Assembly (NCBI GenBank): GCA_031279215.1
Contig: JAITIZ010000647.1
Coordinates: forward strand, 1-50,373
DNA: 50,373 bases
Reading direction: 5' to 3'
Source: Planctomycetaceae bacterium
GTDB taxonomy: Bacteria > Planctomycetota > Planctomycetia > Pirellulales > Thermoguttaceae
Shown here piece after piece: positions 18,455 through 29,000 of the stretch. The notes under the pieces are model-generated. The model was given only the letters and a program-made list of their open reading frames with translations, was not told where the DNA came from and searched no databases. A program made the position numbers and the translations under genes. Each line of letters opens with the position of its first letter. Positions within the stretch are counted from its first letter, which is position 1.

Positions 18455-20053
18455 ATGACTTCTGAAACTGATCCATCTGAAAATCAAAATCGTCCGATTA
18501 GTTCTATATTTTCCTCTCTTCGCAAGCGTTTGATTGGTTCCCAGCGGAATCCTGAAGCGTACCGTTCCAAGCCGAATATTCCGGTGGTTGGCGAAGAGTT
18601 TTCTCAGACTAAAACGGAAACATCTTTGTCCGGCGAGGAAAAAACCGAAAACAATCTCGCTAATAATTCCGGTATTCCAGAACCTTTGACTGGAGACGGT
18701 GAAAAGTCGTTACGAAATAGTTCGCCTGCGGCGGTGAATCGTATTCCGATTCCGAAAATTCGTGATGGTAAAATGTCGGATGATTTGGAAGACGAATTTA
18801 ATGCGGTTTTTAGCGGAGAATCGCTTGGTGAATCTCTTGATGTTTTGATTAGCAAATCGGAAGCGGTTGCGGATCGGGAGATTTTGGAGCCGGAAACCAA
18901 ACTTAAAGCAACAGTAATTTCGCTTCATGGTGACAGTATTTTTCTTGATCTTGGAGTGCGGGAGCAAGGGGTTGTCTCGCTCAAGATGTTTCCGGCGGAC
19001 GCCGAGCCGCAACCCGGTCAATTACTTGAAGTTACGATAGTTCGTTTCATGCCGGAGGAAGGGCTTTACGATGTTTCGGTACCGTTAGCGGCTGCTGATG
19101 TTCGCGACTGGTCGCAAATTCATGAGGGAATGATTGTTGAAGCCAAAATTACAAAAACCAACAGCGGCGGTTTGGAATGTGAGGTTAATCGGTTGCGCGG
19201 TTTTATTCCTATTAGTCAGATTGAACTTTTCCGTGTTGAGGACACAGAACAATATGTTGGTCAAAAGTTGAATTGTATTGTTGAGGAGGTTGATATTGAA
19301 CGGCGTAATCTGGTTTTAAGCCGGCGTGCTTTGTTGAATCGGGAACGTGAAGAGAAACAAACTGCTCTTTGGGAAAATCTTGAAGTTGGTCAGATTCATG
19401 AAGGATTGGTACGAAAAATTATTGATGCTGGAGCGTTTGTTGATCTTGGCGGTGTTGACGGATTTATTCCGATCAGTGCGTTGTCTTGGGGACGAATCAA
19501 CCATCCAAGCGATGTTTTAACCGAAGGAATACGTGTTAAAGTCCGAATCTCCAAAATTGATGAAACCAATCATCGTATTTCACTGATTTATCGTGACGAC
19601 GCTTCCAATCCGTGGTCGAATATCTCGGAACGGTTTCAGGAAAAAACATTAGCACGCGGTAAAGTTACTAAAATCATGGATTTTGGGGCATTTGTTGAAT
19701 TAATGCCTGGTGTGGAAGGATTGGTTCACATTAGTGAATTGTCCAACAAACGGGTTGGGAATGTTCGTGAGGTGGTCAAGGAAGGCGAATGGGTTGATGT
19801 TTATATTTTGTCCATTGACTCCGAAGCGAAACGAATTGCGTTATCTATTAAGCAGGCTGTTACGATAACACCGGAACCTGAAATTGTTGCGGAAAATGCT
19901 GTAGAAGATACTCCTGAAAATGTTACTGCAACCGAACATAAAGATTCGGAGTCGGTTCGATCAACATTGAAAATTAAGAATCCGCACAAAGGTCCACTTA
20001 AGGGCGGAACCGGTCATTCAACAGGCGGTGAAACTTTTGGATTAAAATGGTAA
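18455..20053 (+). CDS. rpsA: Ribosomal protein S1-like protein with four S1 domains
   Basis: 532 residues. An N-terminal extension of about 145 residues is charged and likely disordered. Four S1 RNA-binding folds follow at about 148-208, 219-290, 305-376 and 391-462; the last two are the clearest (GLVRKIIDAGAFVDLGGVDGFIPIS; GKVTKIMDFGAFVELMPGVEGLVHISELS). A basic tail ends at 532. S1 holds mRNA on the 30S subunit; four-domain versions are common outside Proteobacteria, where six is usual. The long N-terminal extension is atypical. Most likely the genome's S1, but another S1-repeat RNA-binding protein cannot be excluded. Confidence 0.85.
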   Translation: MTSETDPSENQNRPISSIFSSLRKRLIGSQRNPEAYRSKPNIPVVGEEFSQTKTETSLSGEEKTENNLANNSGIPEPLTGDGEKSLRNSSPAAVNRIPIPKIRDGKMSDDLEDEFNAVFSGESLGESLDVLISKSEAVADREILEPETKLKATVISLHGDSIFLDLGVREQGVVSLKMFPADAEPQPGQLLEVTIVRFMPEEGLYDVSVPLAAADVRDWSQIHEGMIVEAKITKTNSGGLECEVNRLRGFIPISQIELFRVEDTEQYVGQKLNCIVEEVDIERRNLVLSRRALLNREREEKQTALWENLEVGQIHEGLVRKIIDAGAFVDLGGVDGFIPISALSWGRINHPSDVLTEGIRVKVRISKIDETNHRISLIYRDDASNPWSNISERFQEKTLARGKVTKIMDFGAFVELMPGVEGLVHISELSNKRVGNVREVVKEGEWVDVYILSIDSEAKRIALSIKQAVTITPEPEIVAENAVEDTPENVTATEHKDSESVRSTLKIKNPHKGPLKGGTGHSTGGETFGLKW

Positions 20054-20174
20054 TTTTTGTCCGAAAATTATGCCGGTTTTTTGGAGAATTTTTTTGAGAA
20101 CATGAAACAAACGAAATAATGAAACAAGCGAGAAGAGATTCCGGCAACGATGCGGGCAACAAACGGGATATTTC

Positions 20175-21905
20175 ATGGCAATAACCATTGGTAAGATTGA
20201 ATTACAACAGGTTCCGGCATCTTTGGAAGTACGGGAGCAAATTCGTGCAAAAATCGAAACGCTTGATCTGACCGGCATGATGACTCGGAATCATCTTGAA
20301 AAACTGGCGCGAACTGTTGTCAACAATGAACAATTTCTTGCTTGGAGTATGGTGTTGATTGGCAGCCGGACATGGCGCAGCCAGGTGTTGACAATTCCTT
20401 TTGGGCGGCGTCTTTTGTTACTTCCTCATTGCATGCGTTCTGTGGAATATTGTCCGGCAAAATATGATTTATCTGGTTTGTGTTGTGAATCTTGCGGTGC
20501 TTGTGAACTTGGTAATCTGAAAACTTTAGCGAAATCACTTGGTTATCATGTGATGATTGCCGAAGGTTCTCCGATTGTGATGCAATGGATTTTGAACGGT
20601 AAGGTTGATGCCATTCTTGGTGTTGGCTGCCTTCGGTCATTGGAGCGGGTGTTTGAAAAGTTACAACTCACCGGAATTCCGGCAATGGCGGTTCCGCTTC
20701 ATGCTTCGAATTGCCGTGATTCGATAACGGATATTGATTGGGTTACGGAAATGATTCAAACGCCGTTCAAACCATTCCATGAAAAATCTTCTTCTGTTTC
20801 AAAACAGCCGACCTGGATTCATCTCTTACGCGGCACAGCAAAATTGTTTGAAAAACCGCAGGAACAATTATTCCAACAATCGTTACAACAATCATTCCAA
20901 CAATCGCCGCCGGAATTATTATCGAAATCAGAACCGGAGTTGTTACCTCTGGATCATCCGATTCGAACTGCCGGCCGAATTGGTTTGAATTATCTGTCTT
21001 ACGGCGGAAAATATTATCGTCCGTTTATTGTACTGGCAGCCTATGATGCCTTAACCGGTTCATTGGGAACAACACCGGACGGAGAAAAATATGTTGCGCA
21101 ATTCCCCGATTGGGTTACGAAAACTGCTGCGGCAATGGAATCTTTTCACAAAGCTTCTTTAATTCATGATGATATTGAGGATGAGGACTTATTTCGGTAT
21201 GGTCAACCGACATTACACCAATTGTATGGTACTGCGGCAGCAATTAACATTGGTGATTATTTACTTGGCTGGGGTTATCATCAGATTACGGAGATTCGTA
21301 ATCGTATCCCATTTCAAAACGCTGTTTTGCGTGACGAAATTGTTATTGAAATGCTTCATGTTTTGAGTTCGGCTCATCTTCGGCTTTGTGAAGGTCAAGG
21401 AGCGGAACTTCATTGGAAATCGCAACAAAATTTGCCGGAACCTTCGGACATTCTGAAAATTTATGTTTTAAAAACAGCACCGGCTTTTGAAGCTGCATTG
21501 ATTATTGGTGTTTTGCTGGCGGTTGCTTCCGGGGCTATTGATATTGGGTTTTACCGTAAAGTCAAAACAATATTGGAACGGTTTTCCCGACATCTTGGTG
21601 TTGCATATCAAATTAAAAATGATTTGGATGATTGGCTTCCTGACCGGTTAAACAAACAAACATTTGGAGCTGATTACATTCAAAACCGCCCAACTCTGCT
21701 CCGTGTCCTTGCAAATTTCAACTTCAATCAACACAATTCCATACAGGATATTTTTGAACAACTTCAAAAAAACGGCGTATTCGAAAAAGCACGGCAATTA
21801 ATCAGACGTTACGCAAACAAAGCCCGTGAAGTTATTGAAACAATTGATCACGTTCCCTTACAACAATTGTTGTTTCATTTTGTTGAAACCATCGCTGAAA
21901 CATAA
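20175..21905 (+). CDS. DUF116-polyprenyl synthase fusion
   Basis: 576 residues in two parts. About 20-200 is a DUF116 domain: LPHCMRS...CPAKYD...CCESCGACELGNL carries a cluster of cysteines able to bind metal or an Fe-S cluster, followed by GYHVMIAEGSPIVMQWILNGKVDAILGVGC. A Gln/Pro-rich linker (about 230-258) leads to a trans-isoprenyl diphosphate synthase: GGKYYRPFIVLAA, first Asp-rich motif IHDDIEDED (about 330) and second motif KNDLDDW (about 482). The second half would build a polyprenyl diphosphate chain. What the DUF116 half adds is unknown. Starts 121 bp after the S1 gene on the same strand, possibly cotranscribed. ATG start with no strong ribosome-binding site. Confidence 0.88.
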   Translation: MAITIGKIELQQVPASLEVREQIRAKIETLDLTGMMTRNHLEKLARTVVNNEQFLAWSMVLIGSRTWRSQVLTIPFGRRLLLLPHCMRSVEYCPAKYDLSGLCCESCGACELGNLKTLAKSLGYHVMIAEGSPIVMQWILNGKVDAILGVGCLRSLERVFEKLQLTGIPAMAVPLHASNCRDSITDIDWVTEMIQTPFKPFHEKSSSVSKQPTWIHLLRGTAKLFEKPQEQLFQQSLQQSFQQSPPELLSKSEPELLPLDHPIRTAGRIGLNYLSYGGKYYRPFIVLAAYDALTGSLGTTPDGEKYVAQFPDWVTKTAAAMESFHKASLIHDDIEDEDLFRYGQPTLHQLYGTAAAINIGDYLLGWGYHQITEIRNRIPFQNAVLRDEIVIEMLHVLSSAHLRLCEGQGAELHWKSQQNLPEPSDILKIYVLKTAPAFEAALIIGVLLAVASGAIDIGFYRKVKTILERFSRHLGVAYQIKNDLDDWLPDRLNKQTFGADYIQNRPTLLRVLANFNFNQHNSIQDIFEQLQKNGVFEKARQLIRRYANKAREVIETIDHVPLQQLLFHFVETIAET

Positions 21906-21912
21906 AATATTG

Positions 21913-22130
21913 GTAATTGTTTATTTTCGTCCGCAGATTTTCACAGATATTCGATCTTCGTGGATTTTCAAGGATTCTTTTTTGAGAATACGGAATAACG
22001 ACACAAACAAAGGAAGAATAGACAAAAAATACAAAAAATACAAAAAATTATTTTCAAAAAACTTTTTAAAATAATTTGCGAAAATCTGCGTCATCTGCGG
22101 ACGATTTGAATTATGTGTTCGTTAATAACA
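21913..22130. repeat. AATCTGCG-word palindromic repeat, copy 2 (complete)
   Basis: The left arm TTCGTCCGCAGATTTTCAC and right arm GCGAAAATCTGCGTCATCTGCGGACGA pair imperfectly. The middle (GATCTTCGTGGATTTTCAAG, AAAGGAAGAATAGAC, poly-A) matches 120-305 on the opposite strand. The 3' flank GGACGATTTGAATTATGTGTTCG is shared with 33890-34040. It fills the gap before the NagA-like gene. Confidence 0.8.
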
Positions 22131-22228
22131 TTAGACTGTTACGGTTAGATCACTTTTGGGAGAAAGTTGGTTTTCCTTTTGATTATGGACATTAATTTAA
22201 TATCCATACATTCATTACGTATTTTTTC

Positions 22229-23197
22229 ATGTTATCAATTATGAAACTTCCTGGTTTGGTTGATCTTCAGGTTAATGGTTTTGCCGGAATTGATTTTAAT
22301 AATCCGTCGCTTCAAACGGAAGAGGTTGAAGAAGTGTGCCGGCTTCTTTATGCTGAAGGTGTGGTAGGTTTTTTGCCGACTTTGGTTACGAACGATTTTG
22401 AAGTGATAGAATCGTTAGCGCGAACAATTCTTGCTGCAAATAATTCTTCAGGTGCAGCGATTCTTGGTCTTCATTTGGAAGGTCCGTTTATTTCATCAGT
22501 TCCTGGAGCGCGAGGAGCGCATGATGTGAAATGGATTTGCGCACCCAATCTTGACCGGATTCGTCATCTCCAGAATATTTTTCGGAACAAAATTAAATTA
22601 TTAACATTTTCACCGGATTGGCAAGATTCCGTCCAATTTGTTGAAGGCGTTTGTTCGCTTGGTATTCGAGTTGCGATTGGTCATACGTTGGCGACGCAGG
22701 AAGAAATCACGCTGGCAGCCAACGCCGGAGCAACTCTTTCAACACATCTCGGTAACGGTATTCCGAATCAGTTGGCACGTCATCCGAACCCAATCTGGTC
22801 ACAACTTGCTGAAGATCGGCTTTGGGTTTCATTAATTGGTGATGGTTTTCATCTTTCGCGCGACATTTTTCAAACGATTATTAAAGTTAAGCGAAACAAA
22901 GCATTTCTGGTAAGCGACAGTACCATGTTTGCCGGAATGAAGCCGGGGCGATACCAATCATCTATTGGAGGCGATGTTATTTTGACGGCGGAAGGCAGAC
23001 TTTCAATGGCAGAAAACGAAAATTTAATGGCAGGTTCGGCAATGTCGCTCCGCATGATGATTGAACCGCTTATTCGTAACAATTGGCTGAATTTTGAGGA
23101 AGCGTGGGAACTGGGTTCTATTCATCCTTGGCGTTATCTTGGAGAAAGGGGTTGGCCGGAACCGGTTGAGATTTCCGTACCGGAATCATGGAGTTGA
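22229..23197 (+). CDS. nagA: N-acetylglucosamine-6-phosphate deacetylase-like amidohydrolase
   Basis: 322 residues of the NagA barrel: PGLVDLQVNGFAGIDFN, LGLHLEGPF (metal Glu), AIGHTLAT (metal His), STHLGNGIPN (second His), and FLVSDSTMFAG with the catalytic Asp. NagA removes acetate from GlcNAc-6-phosphate to feed amino-sugar catabolism. The protein starts almost directly at the PGLVD strand, so the small N-terminal beta-sandwich domain of normal NagA (about 50 residues) is missing, as is its usual completion at the C-terminus; the family length is about 380. HLGNGIPN also departs from the usual HLFNAMP. It may still deacetylate a sugar, but not necessarily GlcNAc-6-P. Starts ATG 22229 and 22241 are both possible. 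Its 3' end overlaps the convergent regulator by 64 bp. Confidence 0.82.
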   Translation: MLSIMKLPGLVDLQVNGFAGIDFNNPSLQTEEVEEVCRLLYAEGVVGFLPTLVTNDFEVIESLARTILAANNSSGAAILGLHLEGPFISSVPGARGAHDVKWICAPNLDRIRHLQNIFRNKIKLLTFSPDWQDSVQFVEGVCSLGIRVAIGHTLATQEEITLAANAGATLSTHLGNGIPNQLARHPNPIWSQLAEDRLWVSLIGDGFHLSRDIFQTIIKVKRNKAFLVSDSTMFAGMKPGRYQSSIGGDVILTAEGRLSMAENENLMAGSAMSLRMMIEPLIRNNWLNFEEAWELGSIHPWRYLGERGWPEPVEISVPESWS

Positions 23198-24357
23198 GTA
23201 TCGAACATAGAAAATGTTGTGTTGCGGTACATTTGTGGAGTGGTGCCGGTGTTACGATGAAAGGCGGAAATAAAATAGTCACGATTGGTGAAACCGGTTT
23301 TTCTGGCAATCGCCGAGAAAGAAAGATTGGTGGCGCGAAGTAAAATTTTTGCATGGTTGATACGAACCCGCAAAATTTCATCATGCGGTGAACGATTCAA
23401 ATACTTTGCGAAATAACGTTCCAGAGAACGCCGTGAAATACCGATTTCTTCGACTATTTGAGAAACGTTTATTCCTTTACACGCTTGTTCGCGTATCAAA
23501 GCCAATGCGGTAGCGACATCGGGTTCGGGAATGGCGATGACATCGGTGGATTGCCGTGTTACAACCTGAAGCGGCGGAATATTCACGGGAGATTCTACGG
23601 GTTTGATGCCGTCCATTTTTAATTGTAACAGACGTGCCGCTTCGTATCCAATAGTTACACCATTGACATCAATACTGGAAAGAGGCGGCGAAGTCAAATT
23701 ACAAAGCAACGTATCATTTGACGTACCAAGAATAGCAACATCTTCTGGAACACGGAGTTTAAGATCACGGCAACCTTCCAAAACACGAACCGCCTGATGA
23801 TCCGTAACAACCCAAATTCCAATCGGTTTGGGAAGTGATTCCAACCATTTCCGCAACGGTTTTTCAAACCGGTTTTCCCAAACCGGATGTAACATTAACA
23901 ACTTATCGGAATGACCGGAATAAATGTTGCAAATAAAACCGCGTTGAGTGATTGTTTTTTCGTACACAAGCCGCCGGGAAAGAACCCACCAAGGTGTACT
24001 GCAGGAATAAAAACCAAAATATTGAAACCCGCGTTCAATAAAATAGTTAGCAGCCATTTCTCCGAGTGTTTTGTCACAAATACGAACTTCAGAAAGATGT
24101 TTTTTTTCGTCGCCGTGCAACTCGACATGCGGGCAACATTTTTGAGTCAAAATACGTTGTAATGACGGAATTGCTGTTCGGGAAATAATACCATCGCCTT
24201 TCCAATAACGAAGCCAATCGGCGGGTTCTTCGAGGAGACCGCGATCATCAAAATGAATAGACCAATTACCATGCTCTAATGCAAACCGCGAAATACCCAA
24301 CATAATATCACGACCATAAGATCGTGATGTCTCCACAATTAAAAGAATACGTTTCAT
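23134..24357 (-). CDS. XylR-type transcriptional regulator (sugar-binding plus AraC HTH)
   Basis: 407 residues. About 1-275 is a LacI/periplasmic-binding-protein fold (ILLIVETSRSYGRDIMLGISRFALEHGNW, WVVTDHQAVRVLEGCRDLKLRVPEDVAILGTSND, PPLSSIDVNGVTIGYEAARLL). About 290-385 is an AraC pair of helix-turn-helix motifs (NVSQIVEEIGISRRSLERYF, SFSAIARKTGFTNRDYFISAFHRNTGTTPQMYR). This is the E. coli XylR architecture, widespread and expanded in planctomycetes, binding a sugar and activating nearby catabolic genes. The last 20 residues lie antisense to the end of the NagA-like gene and look non-conserved. Target genes unknown; the adjacent amino-sugar-type hydrolase is one candidate. Confidence 0.92.
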   Translation of the reverse strand: MKRILLIVETSRSYGRDIMLGISRFALEHGNWSIHFDDRGLLEEPADWLRYWKGDGIISRTAIPSLQRILTQKCCPHVELHGDEKKHLSEVRICDKTLGEMAANYFIERGFQYFGFYSCSTPWWVLSRRLVYEKTITQRGFICNIYSGHSDKLLMLHPVWENRFEKPLRKWLESLPKPIGIWVVTDHQAVRVLEGCRDLKLRVPEDVAILGTSNDTLLCNLTSPPLSSIDVNGVTIGYEAARLLQLKMDGIKPVESPVNIPPLQVVTRQSTDVIAIPEPDVATALALIREQACKGINVSQIVEEIGISRRSLERYFAKYLNRSPHDEILRVRINHAKILLRATNLSFSAIARKTGFTNRDYFISAFHRNTGTTPQMYRNTTFSMFDTQLHDSGTEISTGSGQPLSPR

Positions 24358-24611
24358 TGTAACTGCCTATTTTTTAATCGTTCACGTAACATGAAAAAAT
24401 ATTTTTTCTACACATTGAAAGGTAACGGTCAATTTATTTTTTTTACAAAATTAACACAAATTGCATAATTGATACATTTTTTTACTTATTGTTGTAAATT
24501 TATAAATTGTGAAAATTATGTCAATTTTGTAATTTTTATACATTCTTTTTATACATTCTATGTATTCGGTGTTTTCTGTGCTAAATAAAATAGACTGTTA
24601 TTCTGAAAGGA

Positions 24612-25436
24612 CTACAACTTTTTTGTTACCCAACGTTTTTCAATTTCCGAAAGTGCTTCGGCAGCACGCATTGGGAGATGAATTTCGACATAACGTGATA
24701 AATCACTTTCAACCGGATTGATTTCAATTGTCGGAATTTTTTGCAACGCCGCAATTCGTACCGGACTGGTAATGTACGGAAACATTGCCGAAGTACCAAT
24801 GGAAAAAACCAAATCAAAACCTTTACCGTTATTAAATTCGTACTGAAATTTCTCTATTTCATGAAGCGGAAGCATCTCCTCAAACAAAACCACACGCGGA
24901 CGAATAACCGCATAGCATTCAGGACAATGCGGCGGAAGTGTTTTTTGTAATTCTTTGAACCGTGCCAATGCTGCGGTGTTTGCCGTTAATTCTTCCGACC
25001 AGGAACAATTGGTACAATAAAGAGTTCTCAGCGAACCATGAAATTCGTACACATTCCTTGATCCGGCGGCACGATGATAGTTGTCAATATTTTGCGTAAC
25101 GACAACAACATTGCCGCCGATAGAGGTCAACCGTTTTTCCCATTCGGCAATAATCCGGTGAGCGTTATTGGGTTGATGTTCTGCAACCGCAATACCTAAT
25201 TGAAACATATATTTCCAGGTAATTTCCGGTTTCCTTTGAAACATTGAACCGGAAAGACATTCTTCAATTGTATATCCTTCTTCTGTTTGTCCCTGATTAT
25301 ACAATCCGCCAATCCCGCGATAAGTCGGTAAACCGCTGTCCGCAGAAATACCGGCTCCGGTAATAAACAACACACGTTTGTATTTCCGTAACAAACTAAC
25401 AATTGTATTCAGTTTTTCTTCGTTACTGAGGAGCAT
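24612..25436 (-). CDS. cobB: Sirtuin NAD-dependent protein deacylase
   Basis: Removes acyl groups from lysines using NAD. 274 residues with all Sir2 landmarks: FITGAGISADSGLPTYRG (NAD site), VVTQNIDNYHRAAGS, catalytic His in VYEFHGSL, zinc pairs CTNC and CPEC, RPRVVLFEEMLP, SIGTSAMFPY and IEINPVES. The length fits class III/U-type bacterial sirtuins. An NxD in the TQNIDNYH motif replaces the usual NxDxLH (LH to YH). It sits downstream of the XylR-type gene on the same strand with a 254-bp AT-rich gap, so is probably separately transcribed. The symbol follows the generic bacterial name. Confidence 0.93.
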   Translation of the reverse strand: MLLSNEEKLNTIVSLLRKYKRVLFITGAGISADSGLPTYRGIGGLYNQGQTEEGYTIEECLSGSMFQRKPEITWKYMFQLGIAVAEHQPNNAHRIIAEWEKRLTSIGGNVVVVTQNIDNYHRAAGSRNVYEFHGSLRTLYCTNCSWSEELTANTAALARFKELQKTLPPHCPECYAVIRPRVVLFEEMLPLHEIEKFQYEFNNGKGFDLVFSIGTSAMFPYITSPVRIAALQKIPTIEINPVESDLSRYVEIHLPMRAAEALSEIEKRWVTKKL

Positions 25437-25576
25437 GATATTTGAGAATTAAAATAGCTGTAATAGTACGAGTTTTTTTGTTTCCTATCAGGTGGTTCTC
25501 TTTTTCAAAATGAGAATTTCCCATAACTGACACTATTAACGATACCAACTTTTTCATTCAATGTCAATCCGAAGTA

Positions 25577-25800
25577 ACTGTCTATTTTTATTAACCGCCG
25601 AGAACACAGAGTTTACAGAGAGACCAGAGCAATTCTTGATGTTTTTCAATTTGATTGTAACTATTCAATAGCATTTTAAACACAGAATACAAATGACAAT
25701 TCTTAACAGCACGGATTTATTTTTGCGAACTATTTTTTATTGAGTTTAAAATAAATTCCTATTTCCGTACATTCTGTGTATTCCGTGAGGTAATAAGATA
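25577..25800. repeat. ACACAGAATAC-word palindromic repeat
   Basis: Opens with GTAACTGTCTATTTTTATTA, an arm shared with the other palindromes, then ACCGCCGAGAACACAGAG. AAACACAGAATACAAATG (25678-25695) faces GTACATTCTGTGTATTCCGTG (25768-25788), giving an imperfect long hairpin. A related half (AACACGGAATACAAAGAATGT) is at about 9798. No gene. Confidence 0.6.
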
Positions 25801-25802
25801 AA

Positions 25803-26024
25803 GGTAATCTATCAATGAAATTTTTGTTTTTTGATCTTAACCCCGCTAGGGGGGTGAAATGCGCAACCGCCGGATCAGGAACTCCCTATTACAAAAAGCC
25901 CTGCAAGGGCGAGATAGTAGTTGATAGTTGATAGTTGATAGTGGAGAGTTGATAGTGCCGCAAGCGGAATTATTGCCGTTTAGGTAGTAATTCGCATGCG
26001 ACACTCTCAACTCTCAATTATCAA
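25803..26024. repeat. Composite element with heptad hairpin, copy D
   Basis: Left terminal motif GGTAATCTATCAATGAAA with its T-rich stretch, CCCCGCTAGGGG, AACCGCCGG, GCCCTGCAAGGGC, then AGATAGTAGTTGATAG running into the heptad hairpin. The hairpin loop (TTATTGCCGTTTAGGTAGTAATTC) is the reverse complement of the loop in copy C, so the hairpin module is inverted relative to that copy. The repeat runs to the very stop codon of the kinase gene, with no spacer and no far terminal motif. Confidence 0.78.
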
Positions 26025-29000
26025 CTACTTTATATTCCATTCATGATCGAAAAGCCAATCGGCTTCGGTGAGTGCGTCTTCGGGTCTTGCCCACGACGCT
26101 TCATCGTTCCATGAAATAATTACTGTTCGTCCGGCATTTCGTTCTTCATGGAGTAATTGAAGAAGTTGTTTGTTGAGATGCCATGATTCGTCTGTTTTTT
26201 TTCCGCTTTTGATCTGTTTTCGCGTCAACGGTAATCGAAACAAATTGCCGGAACGACCATCTTGCGGATAGAAAATAACCAAACCGTCTTTAGGTTCTTC
26301 TGTTAGGAAAAAAACAACAAGACTGGGAGTTGTTTCCGAAACGGATTGTATTGAAGGGGCGGTCGATTCCGTCCGTAATCTCATTCCTTCAAGCAACCGG
26401 ACAATTGTAATAATTTGTAACTGTTTTATTGCCGGATCATCCGAATTTTCGTACAGTAACGCCCCGGACCGAACAACTAAATCACTAATTCGCCGAATAA
26501 ACGGACGCGAAGCCGGACGTTCCATAAAAAATCCCAACGGTTGTAACAACAAAGGTAAATCACGCTGTAAAGCACGAAAATCCGATTCTTCCAACGCATT
26601 ATTGACAAGCGATTCCGCACAAAATAATCGTAATTCTAATGTTTCCCGGCGTGCAGCGTCTGCGTTTGCCGGATTGCCCGGAATTGTAAACTGTTGCAAA
26701 AATTGCCGGAGAAGACGTTTACGTTCTGTCGGAGTGTTAATATTGTTTCGGTAAGCCAGCAACGCCTCCACAACCTGACGGATTAACTCATTTCGAAGTG
26801 ATACAACATCTTGGTGTTGCTTTTGTATATTGAGTTCGGCAAGTATTTGTTCGGCATCTTTAATTTTTTCTTGAAGTAAAAGAGCTATTGCCAGTTTGTA
26901 TTGCATTGCGCGAATTTCTATTGTCCAGTCATAAAATTCTGCGGCTTCTTTGTAAAGTTGGATCATTTCGTTAAGTTTCCCCTGCCCGACTCCCGAAGCC
27001 GCTCCGCCATACAAAGTACAATCCGCCAAACGTTCACGCGTATTGGCAGCCCGTTCGCGAAGTCTCTTTTCTAAATGTAACGCATCCAATAACAACGGAG
27101 AAGAATGATGTTGTTTCAATATTTCCGAATTCTTTTGAAGCTCTTCATCAATCAGTGTCAATGTTTTACGATATTCTTCAACGGCACGATCTGTATTGCC
27201 GAGATAACGAAGTGTCATTGCGAGTCCGTGTTGATCGTGGAGAAAATGAATGTAAGCTCTAGGATTTTTGGATTCACGGTAGTTTGCCGCACGAATAAGA
27301 AGAGCTTCACCAAATTGTTTTTCTGCTTCAATTACTTTCCATTGATCCAGTAAACTCCATGCGTATTGTTCCGCCAGGTAAGCGGCCAATGGATGCATTC
27401 GATTACGTTCCTTGTTGCGGAGCAATGCCTCACGACCACGAACAAATAATGTATCATCATATAAACCGGCTTCCGTACAAAGTGTTCCATGAGCTGTACG
27501 CAATTCCACAAGGAACAAAGAACTAAAATGTTCACCGGTTTTACGTTGTTGCGAAACCGTTTCAAATTTTTGAATTGCCTTGACGTAATTACCGGTTGCT
27601 AAATATTCCAGACGTGCAGAATCGGATAAGCATAAAAATTCTAATTGCCGTGATGTTACTGTTCCGTTATTAAATTCTACTTGGTATTGTTCCAGAGCGT
27701 CTTTGTAATATTTTGCCGCAACAACGGCGCGTTTTTGATCGCGATGGAGATTAGCAAGTTTGTGTTCCAGTAATGCCCGTGTGTGTAACTCCACACCGCG
27801 CCGCAATTGATGTTCCGAATACTTCGCCGGATTGATGTTCGGTAAATTAGGAACTGATGAATTGGTGTCTGATAGATTTTTGTTTGATAAATTTTTGTTT
27901 GATAAATTTTTGTTTGATAAATTTTTGTTTGATAAATTTTCGTTTGATAGATTTTTGTCTGAAAAATTTGTTTTTGCTAAAAAGGTATCCAATAATCCTT
28001 GATAAAATTCTTTTGGATCTTTTAGATTGGTTTTCATATTGGAATGATGATATTCTTTGAGTTTTTCAATGAGTTCTTGTTCGGGCGGAGTCAGGTCATT
28101 GCGAAATTGTTGAACGAGATTCCAAAGCCAGCCGTGTACCGCAGGAATATTGGGATCATAATATTTTTCTAAATCATCGCCCAGTATTTTTTTAGGATCA
28201 TCGGTTTCGTCAATTTTTTTGAGCAATAATTCGCGGACAAACGGTAAATACCAAGGTATTTCTTCAAACCACCAAGAACCGTTCAAACCCGGAAGTTGCG
28301 CTAAATCGTTCTGAATTGAAATACGCCGCTCTTGTAAGAGTATCATATTTTTTGCAACATTAACAGAATTGGGCTGTTGGTTTGGAGAAAACAACATTGG
28401 ATAAAAATATTGCCGAAATAACCCGCCCATAATAGCAACGATTGTTACTAAAATAATTAATACAATTGTTATTCCGGTGTAACGGAGCAATTGATGAATA
28501 TTGAGATTATTTTTTGTAGTTTTTTTTGTTTGAAGTGTATTTGAAGTTCCGGTGATTTTACCGGTTGATCCGGAAGTGTGCAGAACACCGCCGGGAAGTT
28601 CGTGGTCGATCAGGTTCAGCAAGGCATCAAATGAAGCGAAAGGTTGTAATGCTTCGGCAAATTCAAACGGAGTTTGAAAACGTTCCTGCGGGTCTTTGGC
28701 AAGAACTTTTTGCAACACTATTTCAAGTTCTTCGGGAATATCCGTAACCGCTTTCCGAAGAACCGGAACTTCGCCAATAATATGAGCCATGAGTTTTTTC
28801 CGTGTGGTATCGTAACGAGAACCGGTATAAGGCGGTTTTCCGGTTAAAAGAAAATAGAGAGTACAGCCAAGACTGTATAAATCAGCACGAATATCCGCCT
28901 CGCCCGCATTTTCACATTGTTCCGGTGAAATATAATCAATTGTTCCGATGGTTGTTCCGGCAATAGTCAATGATGTGTTAGAATCGGCGGAACGTTGTTC

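Noticed and set aside
747-26023. Heptad hairpins as CRISPR repeats
   Set aside because: Copies are kilobases apart, not spaced as repeat-spacer arrays, and no cas gene is present.
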